DNA of 64,000 nucleotides from Myxococcus xanthus. GTDB lineage: Bacteria > Myxococcota > Myxococcia > Myxococcales > Myxococcaceae. Positions 38,866-46,484 of the stretch are shown here, in pieces (position 1 is the stretch's first letter; each line of letters starts with the position of its first letter). The notes beneath the pieces were generated by a model. It made no database searches and was not told the DNA's origin. It saw nothing but the letters and a program-made list of their open reading frames with translations. The position numbers and the translations under genes are program-made. The stretch lies in contig NZ_FNOH01000009.1 in the NCBI RefSeq assembly GCF_900106535.1, forward strand, positions 124,001 to 188,000, given 5' to 3'.

Positions 38866-38907
38866 GGACGCGTCAACCGAACCCACCAGGTCCGGGTTGA
38901 CGCGTCA
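38866..38907. promoter_or_regulatory. Paired enhancer boxes upstream of paralogue B
   Basis: GGACGCGTCA (38866-38875) and TGACGCGTCA (38898-38907), 32 bp apart, about 64 bp upstream of the -24 element and just after the stop of the activator gene. Confidence 0.7.
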
Positions 38908-38914
38908 GCCAACA

Positions 38915-40528
38915 CTACCCACCACTGAGGCCCAGCTCCCGGACCCGCCGCTGGAGCGCGCGCTTGGAGACCTCCAGCCGCTGCACCATCCGGTCGAGGT
39001 CGCCCTCGCACTCGTGGAAGCAGCGCGTGATTTCCTCGGGGCTCAAATCGCGCGCGGTGCGCAGGAGCGAGCTCTTGTCGATGAGGACGTAGACGGACGG
39101 CCGGGGAATGCCCAGCCAGTCCGCGGTGGCCTTGAGGTCCCAGGAGCTGGCGCGAAGGGCCTCCAGCAACTCCTGCTCGCCCACGTCCGCGGGCTTTCGC
39201 CGCGGTGCCTTCGCGCCATCGCCCGCCTCCTCACCCGTGCGCACGGTCAACGGACGCCCGGGGACTGGCTGCGCGTCCGCGTCCAGCACCTGCTCCAGCC
39301 GTGCATCGGCGCGCAGCCCCGGCGTGCCCCGGCTGCCGATGACGAGCTGACGGGTGACGTTGCGCAACTGGCGGATGTTGCCGGACCACGCGTGGCGCAC
39401 CAACTGGACGGCCAGGGCCGCGGGCAGCCAGGGCTCGGCGCGCGGGTCCGAAGTCGTCAGTTGACCGCCCTCCCCCATGGCCTCCAGCTCCTGGCGAGAG
39501 AAGTGGAGGAAGAGCAGGCCCACGTCCTCGCGGCGCTCACGCAGCGGAGGCACCAGGATTTCAAAGCCGGCCAGCCGGTGCAGCAGCGGGGCCTTGAAGG
39601 TGCGCTCCTGGATGCGGGCCTCCAGATGCGCGTCCGTGGCGGAGACCAGCCGGACGTCGACAGGCACCGGCGTATGGCCGCCCACCGGATAGATTTCGCC
39701 TGTCTCCAGCACGCGAAGCAGCGCGGCCTGCACCTCGGGCGGCGCCTCGCCAACCTCATCGAGGAAGAGCGTCCCGCCCTCGGCCGCGCGGAAGAAGCCT
39801 TCCCGGTCGCGGCTGGCGCCCGTATAGGCCCCGCGCTGCGCGCCAAAGAGCTCCGCGGCAACCAGCTCCTTGGCGAGCGCTCCCAGGTTGACGCTGACGA
39901 AGGGACCGGCGCGGCGGGGACCACTGGTGTGGATGGCGCGCGCCACCAGCTCCTTGCCCGTGCCCGTCTCGCCGCGGATGAGCACCGGCACGGCGAGGTC
40001 GGCCACCCGGATGATGTCCTCGCGCACGCGGTGGATGCCCTCACCGTGGCCAACGATGCCCAGGTCCAACACGCCCGGCTGGCGGAAGGACGAGGCCAGG
40101 TGGAGCAACAGCACCACGCGGTCGGCCAGCACCAGCGGCACTCCATCGGACAGCTCCTCGCGAGAGAACTCCCGGCCGCCCACGACGGGCTCGTTCGCCA
40201 CGCGCACCTGGGTGCCGTCCTCCGGCACCAACATCCGGAGGCCGCCTCGTGGGCCGGGCTCGAACTCCACCGGCTTGCGGCTGAGGAATGGGTCTCCCAG
40301 CGGGAGGGCCATGAGCCCCCCGGGCCGGGAGAAGTCCGGCGCGTTGCGAGACAGGGCCGCTGTGCGCCCCTGGGACGCGAGCACCTCCAGCAATAGCCGC
40401 TCGCCAATGCGCTGCGGCTGGGGATGGGACACAATCGTCAAGGCAGGCACGGAGAGCGCCACCGGGCTCTGCCCGGCCTGTGCGCGGCCCGCGGTGGTCG
40501 ACATGTCTGCGGCGAGTTTCTGCTGCAT
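38915..40528 (-). CDS. Sigma-54-dependent activator with FHA-like N-terminus and two C-terminal HTH motifs
   Basis: About 537 residues. The N-terminal beta-rich domain (LTIVSHPQPQRIGERLLLEV ... VPLVLADRVVLLLHL) resembles the FHA domains of myxobacterial enhancer-binding proteins, which read phospho-Thr. The AAA+ domain is complete: GETGTGKE, GAYTGA (Phe to Tyr in the sigma-54 loop), [14 protein letters not shown] and the LLHRL/RE region. The C-terminus has two Fis-like helices in tandem: LKATADWLGIPRPSVYVLID and LDRMVQRLEVSKRALQRRVR. No receiver domain. It is the nearest candidate to bind the TGACRCGTCA boxes. Start uncertain: ATG 40528, ATG 40504 or ATG 40600; none has a good SD. Confidence 0.88.
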   Translation of the reverse strand: MQQKLAADMSTTAGRAQAGQSPVALSVPALTIVSHPQPQRIGERLLLEVLASQGRTAALSRNAPDFSRPGGLMALPLGDPFLSRKPVEFEPGPRGGLRMLVPEDGTQVRVANEPVVGGREFSREELSDGVPLVLADRVVLLLHLASSFRQPGVLDLGIVGHGEGIHRVREDIIRVADLAVPVLIRGETGTGKELVARAIHTSGPRRAGPFVSVNLGALAKELVAAELFGAQRGAYTGASRDREGFFRAAEGGTLFLDEVGEAPPEVQAALLRVLETGEIYPVGGHTPVPVDVRLVSATDAHLEARIQERTFKAPLLHRLAGFEILVPPLRERREDVGLLFLHFSRQELEAMGEGGQLTTSDPRAEPWLPAALAVQLVRHAWSGNIRQLRNVTRQLVIGSRGTPGLRADARLEQVLDADAQPVPGRPLTVRTGEEAGDGAKAPRRKPADVGEQELLEALRASSWDLKATADWLGIPRPSVYVLIDKSSLLRTARDLSPEEITRCFHECEGDLDRMVQRLEVSKRALQRRVRELGLSGG

Positions 40529-40623
40529 GGGTATTCGTGTGAGTCCTGGGATACCCGCTGAGCCTACACTTCCAGAAGCCCGAGCGCTGGCTTCATCCAC
40601 CGAGGAAACGACGTGAGAATCCC

Positions 40624-41052
40624 GTGAGTTGGGCGAAGTGGTCGGTGCCGGGGCCGCGACCTATCCGCATCCGCTGCCTCCAACCTCCGGACCTCCTGGG
40701 ATACGTCCACATCCTCCGAGACTTCGCGTCCCCGCCTGAGGGGCGCACACGCACTGTCCGCATCTACACACCCGGTACGTATGACGCCTCACCTGACAGG
40801 TCCTTTCCTGTCCTCTCCATACAGTCCGAGTCCGCGCTCTTCGATACTTGGTGCGCCAACCACCGTGGGACGAGCCCCGAAGCAACGTGGCGGCCCGGGC
40901 CGAGCACTCCGTGCGCTTCGTCATTGAAACACTGAAGCCATACATCGAACGCACGTAGCGCGCCCGCAAGGGGCCCTGGACTGGGCTACGCGGACCACGC
41001 GCGGGACTTGCAACGGCGGCTGCCGGAGGCCATGCGCTGGCTGCTGGGATGA
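40624..41052 (+). pseudogene. Broken esterase (put_esterase/EsD-type alpha/beta hydrolase) remnant
   Basis: The frame from 40624 carries TRTVRIYTPGTYDASPDRSF, the opening of esterase-D-like hydrolases, then FPVLSIQSESALFDTW where intact relatives read PVLYMxDGQNLFD. The central catalytic part is missing. A different frame (40887-40958) continues EHSVRFVIETLKPYIERT, the conserved helix before the nucleophile region. The final stretch DYADHARDLQRRLPEAMRWL ends in a stop at 41052. Deletion plus frameshift make it non-functional. Weak box-like TGACGCCTCA (40782-40791) lies inside it and is probably chance. Confidence 0.65.
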
Positions 41053-41105
41053 CGGCCGACGGCCCCGGCCAGCGCGTCGCGGGAGAATGGTAGGGTTTCC
41101 GCCAG

Positions 41106-41633
41106 ATGGACGCCCTGCTCCCCGTCACTCCGACCGAGGTTTTCGTCACCCTCCTCTTCGGCGCCATCTTTCTCTATGCCACCTGGGTCATCGGGAGCTT
41201 CACCCGTGACGCGATGGTGGAGCGAGATGTGCTCAAGCATGGCGAGGACGCCGAGGCCACGGTGCTCGAGCTGAGGGACACGGGCTTGCGCGTCAACCGC
41301 CGTCCCGTCTTCGAACTGCTCCTGGAGGTCCGTCAGAGGGGACGCGCGTCGTATCAGGCGCGAGTGAGGAAGCGGCTGGGTCCACACCAGAGCGTCGGGT
41401 CGCTGGGCGTGGGGATGCGCCTGAACGTCAAGGTCGACCGGGCCGAACCGAGCAAGGTCGCCATCGTCGGCGCGGCCATGACGGCGCCTGTCGGGGCCTT
41501 CGTGCTCCAGGGCATGCCTTCCGCGGGGGACCCGGTGAAGGCGATGCAGGACCTTCAGTCGCTGATGGACAAGGGGCTCATCACCCCGGAAGAGTTCGAG
41601 GTGAAGAAGGCGCAGATTCTCGCGCGTATCTGA
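41106..41633 (+). CDS. SHOCT-domain membrane protein 1
   Basis: 175 residues. An N-terminal TM helix (EVFVTLLFGAIFLYATWVIG) precedes a beta-rich middle domain (EATVLELRDTGLRVNRRPVF, GMRLNVKVDRAEPSK). The short C-terminal SHOCT helix pair is AMQDLQSLMDKGLITPEEFE. SHOCT motifs mediate oligomerisation. It is homologous to the next gene along its whole length, so the two arose by tandem duplication. The spacing (21 bp) indicates an operon. The function is unknown. Confidence 0.82.
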   Translation: MDALLPVTPTEVFVTLLFGAIFLYATWVIGSFTRDAMVERDVLKHGEDAEATVLELRDTGLRVNRRPVFELLLEVRQRGRASYQARVRKRLGPHQSVGSLGVGMRLNVKVDRAEPSKVAIVGAAMTAPVGAFVLQGMPSAGDPVKAMQDLQSLMDKGLITPEEFEVKKAQILARI

Positions 41634-41654
41634 GAACGCGCATCGAGGTGATGG

Positions 41655-42188
41655 GTGCTGACCGCGGTCCTGGCGATGTTGCCCTTCCTGCTCTTCTCGC
41701 TCGTCGGCCTCGGCGCTGCGGGGTACTTCTTCTATTCGCACGCGCAGACGCAGCGCCTCCGCGAGCACGGGACCGCTGGCGAGGCCACCATCCTCCGGAT
41801 GGACCGCACGTCGATGCAGATCAACAGGAGTTACGTCTACGACTTCCTGCTGGAGTTCAAGGTGCCGGGCCTCCCCACGTACAGGCGGCAGCACCGCAGC
41901 CGGGCGCATGATTGGAAGGCCTTCATCCTGGAGCCCGGCGTGCGCCTCAAGGTGAAGATCGACCCGAACGACCCTCAGCGGTTCGTCGTCCTGGGGCCCG
42001 TCGATCAGCAGCGTCCCCAGAGCATCCAGGCCCTCGTCGCGGCGGCCACTGGCTTCACCGAGGTCAGGACCCTGGCGGCTCCGGACCCGGTGAAGGCCTT
42101 GAAGGACCTCCAGTCGATGCTCGACAACGAGCTCATCACGCAGGACGAATACGCGCAGAAGAAGGCGGAGATTCTCGCGCGGCTGTGA
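41655..42188 (+). CDS. SHOCT-domain membrane protein 2
   Basis: 177 residues with TM helix LTAVLAMLPFLLFSLVGLGA, a middle beta domain (EATILRMDRTSMQINRSYVY, VRLKVKIDPNDPQRF) and SHOCT end LKDLQSMLDNELITQDEYAQ. It is a full-length paralogue of the preceding gene. The start is GTG 41655, shortly after GAGGTGAT. It is convergent with the response-regulator operon, ending 12 bp from it. Confidence 0.82.
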   Translation: MLTAVLAMLPFLLFSLVGLGAAGYFFYSHAQTQRLREHGTAGEATILRMDRTSMQINRSYVYDFLLEFKVPGLPTYRRQHRSRAHDWKAFILEPGVRLKVKIDPNDPQRFVVLGPVDQQRPQSIQALVAAATGFTEVRTLAAPDPVKALKDLQSMLDNELITQDEYAQKKAEILARL

Positions 42189-42200
42189 AGCGGCCTCGCC

Positions 42201-43700
42201 CTACACGATGGACGCGGCGGCCCGCTGCACCTGGGGCACGCCGGGCAGCGTGGGCGCGGGATTGAGCGCCTGGACCAACAGTGAGCGCAGCGCGTCCGCC
42301 AGGTCATCCGTCGCGCCCAGGGCTCCCGCGGGAGCCCCCTGCAACGCCGCGGGGACCTCCGCGCCCACCACCACCACCGGCATCCGGACCTCCCAGGCCA
42401 GGTAGTGCGCGAGCCGCACGGAGGGCTCGGCCACATCCATCAGCAGCGCGCCCATGGCGCCCGCCGTGAAGGGACGCCACAGCGGCCGCGCCGCCTCCGC
42501 GGGAGGCAGCACGCAGAAGTCCAGGCGCAGCACCTCGCTGAGCACCAGGCGCCCCAGCGTGCCGAAACCACTCTTCACCGCGGTGGGCTCGGCCGACAGC
42601 GCTTCCATGCCGGGCATGCGGGAGAGGACCCGCCGGGCCGCGCTCGCGCCACTGCCGCACACGAAGATTTTCGCGGTGGCCACCTTCGCGGGCGCTCGCG
42701 TGCGGAGAATCCGGCCGCGCAGCGCGTGCACCTCCGCCGCGCCCAGCAGCTCGCCGGACGCAGCCTCCACGCCGTCCCCGTCCGCGGCTCTCGCCACGCC
42801 CCGCTGCATGAGCGTGGTGAGGACGTTGAGCACCTCCAGGTCGGTGGCCGGCGCCAGGTCCAGCACCTCGCCCAGGGCGCGTGGCTGGCGAAGCAGGTCC
42901 ACCACCTGCTGCGTCACCGGATGCTGGTCTCCTTGCAGGTCCGCGTCCGGCGCCAGCATCAGCCGCGTGTGGCGCGGCGGCAGGCCGGGCATCAGCCGGT
43001 TCACCTCGTCCGACTGACGCATGCCCTCCAGCAGCGCGTCATCCATGCCGCGGTTGATGCGCGGCCGTGCCGTGTTGCCTCCGGGCGAGAAGGTGAACGT
43101 CCCGTCCACCCACGCCAGCAGGCGGAACAGGGCCTTCTCCCCTTCCACGCGCCCCAGCTTCGCATTCACCGGGCGGCCTTCGACGACGGAAATCTCGCCC
43201 CGGTCGTTGCCGCGCTCCAGCGTCAGCCGGCCGCTGCGCCGGTTCATGCCCAACAACTGCATCAGGTCCGGGATGCTGAGCTGGCTGAGCGAGCCTTCGA
43301 TTTCCTGCTGCTCGCTCTTGAGGTCCTTGGCCGCCTCGCTGCGCCGGAAGATGTGCTCGATGCGGCTGAGCACCTCGTCCAGGTTGAAGGGCTTGCGCAG
43401 ATAGCCGTCCCGCAGGCCGCGCAGCCGGTCCGACTCGAAGCTCGCGGTGGTGAGCACCACCGGGATGTCCTCGGTGCGCGGGTTGGTGCGCAGAATCTGG
43501 ATGAAGGTGCGCGCGTCCAGCAGCCGGCAGGCCTCGTCGAACAGCGTGAGGTCCGGGTGGCGCAGCACGGCCACCTCCAGGGCCCGCGAGCCATCCGGCG
43601 CGTAGTGCACCTGATAGCCCTTGGTGCGCAGCGCCCGCGACAGCGAGCGCACCGACTCGAGGTCAGGGTCGGCGATGAGGATTTTCCGGACCGGGGCCAC
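42201..43700 (-). CDS. Response regulator with receiver, DUF4388 (PATAN) and C-terminal nucleotide-binding-like domain
   Basis: 499 residues. The receiver domain (1-120) keeps the phospho-Asp (LTLFDEAC, Asp55) and Lys103 (LRKPFN), though the acidic pocket is ADPD rather than DD. A DUF4388/PATAN domain follows (EGSLSQLSIPDLMQLLGMNR, RSGRLTLERGNDRGEISVVE). It is a common myxobacterial output module with protein-interaction roles. The C-terminal part (from about 340) starts AKIFVCGSGASAARRVLSRM, resembling a P-loop without a proper GKS/T. It is last gene of a four-gene operon, 19 bp after the REC-GAF gene. No DNA-binding domain. Confidence 0.85.
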   Translation of the reverse strand: MAPVRKILIADPDLESVRSLSRALRTKGYQVHYAPDGSRALEVAVLRHPDLTLFDEACRLLDARTFIQILRTNPRTEDIPVVLTTASFESDRLRGLRDGYLRKPFNLDEVLSRIEHIFRRSEAAKDLKSEQQEIEGSLSQLSIPDLMQLLGMNRRSGRLTLERGNDRGEISVVEGRPVNAKLGRVEGEKALFRLLAWVDGTFTFSPGGNTARPRINRGMDDALLEGMRQSDEVNRLMPGLPPRHTRLMLAPDADLQGDQHPVTQQVVDLLRQPRALGEVLDLAPATDLEVLNVLTTLMQRGVARAADGDGVEAASGELLGAAEVHALRGRILRTRAPAKVATAKIFVCGSGASAARRVLSRMPGMEALSAEPTAVKSGFGTLGRLVLSEVLRLDFCVLPPAEAARPLWRPFTAGAMGALLMDVAEPSVRLAHYLAWEVRMPVVVVGAEVPAALQGAPAGALGATDDLADALRSLLVQALNPAPTLPGVPQVQRAAASIV

Positions 43701-43719
43701 GGTGGCGCTCCGCTTCGTG

Positions 43720-45570
43720 TCAGTAGGGCTGCAGGTCGTATTCGGCCTGCAGCTTGGAGATGAGCCCGTCCACCACCGCGGTGTCCGAGGTGTGGAACCC
43801 CCACGTCGCTCCGTGGCCCCGCCGCTGGATGAGCGCGTAGGCCGCGTTCTCGGAGAGCCAGAGGATGAACTCGTGCCGCGCGATGCGGTCGTCGCCTTCC
43901 AGGAACACAGGCGTCAGCGCGGGGTGTGACTCCAGGTCGACGCGGCGGCCCAGCAGGTAGATGCGCGACGCCAAATCTGGAGGCGCGGACTCCAGCCCGG
44001 CGGCGATGTTCAGGTCCGTGCGAATCTCCGGCCCGCCCACGTACAGCAGGCCGCGCGAGCCTGGGTCCCGCATCATCTCCCGGGCAATCTCCGCCTGGAG
44101 TTCGTCGAAGAGGACGTCGGACACCTTGCCCCGGCGGCTCGGCTCGGAGCGCTCGTCCACCGGCAGCCGGGGGCTGTTCGGCGTGCCCAGGAGCAGGTCC
44201 ACCTCGTCCCAGAAGGGCAGCCCGTCCAGCATCAGCCGGCGCTGCAACGACGCGCGCCGCTCGTCCATGCGGCGGCGGCAGCGGTGCACCAGCTCGTCGA
44301 AGTCCTCGCCGTCCTTGGGGAAGGTGCTGGCCCCGCCCACCATCGCCAGCGGGAGGCGCTGGTCCACCTCCATGGCCTCGGGCTCCTCGCGCACGGCGGC
44401 CACGGCGCGGCGCACGAACATCAACGCCCCGAAGAAGTCCGTCTCAGGCAGCAGGAGGTAGAACTCCTGGTCGCTCGCCTTCGCGATGACATCCGAGTCG
44501 CGGATGATCTTGCTGAGCGCCTTGATGATGCCGCGCACCGCCTTCTTCGCGTCCGCCGCGCCCTGGCGCACGCGCACCAGCGGCAGGTTGTCGATGGAGA
44601 AGGTCAGCAGGGAGAACGTCCGCCCGTAGCGCCGGGCCTTGTAGATTTCCTTGGACGCGTAGTCGGTGAAGTAGCTGAGGTTGTACGCCGCCGTCTCGCG
44701 GTCTCTCAGGCCCAGGCGCTGGAGCGCGAGCATCTTCCGGCCGTTCTTCAGGCCCACCGCCGCGAAGTCACCCAGCAGGCGGGCATCGCGCGAATGCTCG
44801 GGCCGGAAGTCTCCTGACAGCGGGTCGGAGAGTTGCGCCAACCCGACGACTTCCCCCGACGCCACCAGGGGCACGTACATCACCGACGAGCGCTCGTCGC
44901 GGGCCAGCCACGGCTGGGCCTCTCTCAGGCGTCCGGACAGCGGCCCTTCCGGGCTCATCTTCTCCGCGAGAAACTGCCGGTCCAGCAGCCCGCGGTAGGC
45001 CCGCAGCACCAGGTCTCCCCGGTCGTCCACCACCCACAGCGCGGCGCTCTGCGCGTCGCAGATGGCCGCCAGCTCCGAGGTGAGCCGCTCCTGGAGCCAC
45101 TCCAGGTCGGGATGGGACAGGAGCTCCAGGCAGCGCTGGTGCAGGTTGTGGAAGCGGGCGAACTCCAGGTTCTCGTCACGAAGCTGCGTCCGCTCGCGGC
45201 GCAGGGACGCGCGCTCCAGCGCCCGGTCCACGGCGAGCAGCATGTCGTTGGCGTTCACCGGCTTGGAGAGGCAGTCCGCCGCGCCCGAGCGCAGCGCCAC
45301 CTCCGAGCCCCGGATGTCGGTGCGCTGGCTGACGAGGATGACCTCCTGGTCGGGGTCCCGCTCGCGCAGGCGCGCGGTGAGAGCGAAGCCGTCCACGCCT
45401 GGCATCACCACATCGGTGATGACCAGGTCGAACGACGTGCGTGCCGCCTCTTCGAGCGCGAGCGTTGCGTTCTCCACGGCCACCACGCGATGCCCGTTAT
45501 GCGTGAGCAAGTCGCTGGCGAGCTGACGGAAGAACATGTCGTCGTCGACGACGAGGATGGGTCCGGCCAC
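43720..45570 (-). CDS. Response regulator with receiver, GAF and degenerate GGDEF domains
   Basis: 616 residues. The canonical receiver has DDD acidic pocket, Asp53 (LVITDVVMPG) and Lys103 (LSKPVN). A helical linker is followed by a GAF domain (AICDAQSAALWVVDDRGDLV). Next is a diguanylate-cyclase-like domain with KARRYGRTFSLLTFSIDNLP and, at the active-site position, KASDQEFYLLLP instead of GG[D/E]EF. It should not make c-di-GMP but may bind nucleotide or serve as signalling scaffold. The C-terminal ~180 residues (RGLLYVGGPEIRTDLNIAAG) are unassigned, rather like a chaperone or enzyme-regulator tail. It is in an operon with dapF, 38 bp downstream of it. Confidence 0.85.
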   Translation of the reverse strand: MAGPILVVDDDMFFRQLASDLLTHNGHRVVAVENATLALEEAARTSFDLVITDVVMPGVDGFALTARLRERDPDQEVILVSQRTDIRGSEVALRSGAADCLSKPVNANDMLLAVDRALERASLRRERTQLRDENLEFARFHNLHQRCLELLSHPDLEWLQERLTSELAAICDAQSAALWVVDDRGDLVLRAYRGLLDRQFLAEKMSPEGPLSGRLREAQPWLARDERSSVMYVPLVASGEVVGLAQLSDPLSGDFRPEHSRDARLLGDFAAVGLKNGRKMLALQRLGLRDRETAAYNLSYFTDYASKEIYKARRYGRTFSLLTFSIDNLPLVRVRQGAADAKKAVRGIIKALSKIIRDSDVIAKASDQEFYLLLPETDFFGALMFVRRAVAAVREEPEAMEVDQRLPLAMVGGASTFPKDGEDFDELVHRCRRRMDERRASLQRRLMLDGLPFWDEVDLLLGTPNSPRLPVDERSEPSRRGKVSDVLFDELQAEIAREMMRDPGSRGLLYVGGPEIRTDLNIAAGLESAPPDLASRIYLLGRRVDLESHPALTPVFLEGDDRIARHEFILWLSENAAYALIQRRGHGATWGFHTSDTAVVDGLISKLQAEYDLQPY

Positions 45571-45608
45571 GGCGCGTTCTGACCTGGGAGCGAGAGGAAC
45601 GCGGGAGG

Positions 45609-46460
45609 TTACCGGCCCGAGGGAGTCGCGACAACGCCCTCGAAGACGAAGGCCACCGGTCCACGGAGGCGGATGTCGGACAGGTCGGCGGGGACGCGGA
45701 TGCTCAGGTCTCCCCCTGGCAGGGTGACGCGCAGCCAGGCATCGGCCGGGAGCCGTTTGGCCAGCACGGCGGCCACGGCGGACGCGCAGGCGCCCGTCCC
45801 ACAGGCCTGGGTGAGGCCGCAGCCTCGCTCCCAGACCACCACGGTGAGGCCGTCCGAGTCCACACGGACGAACTCCACGTTGGTGCGGTCCGGAAAGGAC
45901 GGGTGGTGCTCCAGCAGGGGCCCCAGGCGCGAGGCATCCTCCAGCGGCTGGTCCAGGAGGACCATGTGGGGATTGCCCATGCTCACCGCGTAGGCGCGCA
46001 GGGGCGGATGGCCCGGCACCAAGGCATCCAGAAAGGGCTGCCCCGTGGCGCCCGAAGGCAGGTTGGGGGCCACCAGCCGGGCGGGCCCCATGGAGATGTC
46101 CACGGCCACCACGCCGCCCTCGCCATACGAGGGGTAGCAGGTGAGCACGCCCGCCCCGGTCTCCACGTTGATGTGGCCTGGCGTCTGGCCCGAATCATCC
46201 ACCAGGAACTTCACCGCGCAGCGCAGTCCGTTGCCACACATCTCCGCGATGCTGCCGTCGGCGTTGTGCACGACCATGCGGGCAATGCCACGCTCGGAGG
46301 GCAGCAGCGCCAGCACCCCGTCCCCGCCAATGCCCAGGCGCCGGTCGCACATCCACCGCGACGTGGCGGCGTCGATGTCCTCGCCGGAGCCGCGCCGGTC
46401 CAGCACGACGAAGTCATTGCCCAGGCCCTGATACTTGAAGATGCGCTCGCGAGCTTCCAC
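45609..46460 (-). CDS. dapF: Diaminopimelate epimerase
   Basis: 283 residues, full length. The two catalytic Cys are in conserved settings: NADGSIAEMCGNGLRC (Cys75) and GCGLTQACGTGACAS (Cys220). Other family signatures are KYQGLGNDFVVLDRR and AVSMGNPHMVLLD. It converts LL- to meso-diaminopimelate, the precursor of lysine and the peptidoglycan cross-link residue, in the cytoplasm. It sits between a giant coiled-coil protein gene (24 bp upstream) and two signalling genes, an unusual context for a biosynthetic enzyme. The ATG at 46460 gives the standard length. Confidence 0.96.
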   Translation of the reverse strand: MEARERIFKYQGLGNDFVVLDRRGSGEDIDAATSRWMCDRRLGIGGDGVLALLPSERGIARMVVHNADGSIAEMCGNGLRCAVKFLVDDSGQTPGHINVETGAGVLTCYPSYGEGGVVAVDISMGPARLVAPNLPSGATGQPFLDALVPGHPPLRAYAVSMGNPHMVLLDQPLEDASRLGPLLEHHPSFPDRTNVEFVRVDSDGLTVVVWERGCGLTQACGTGACASAVAAVLAKRLPADAWLRVTLPGGDLSIRVPADLSDIRLRGPVAFVFEGVVATPSGR

Positions 46461-46484
46461 GAGCGCAATCCTAGTCGCGAGCGG

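Noticed and set aside
40782-40803. TGACGCCTCA and TGACAGGTCC in the esterase remnant as further enhancer boxes
   Set aside because: Imperfect, 12 bp apart, no sigma-54 promoter nearby; inside former coding sequence.
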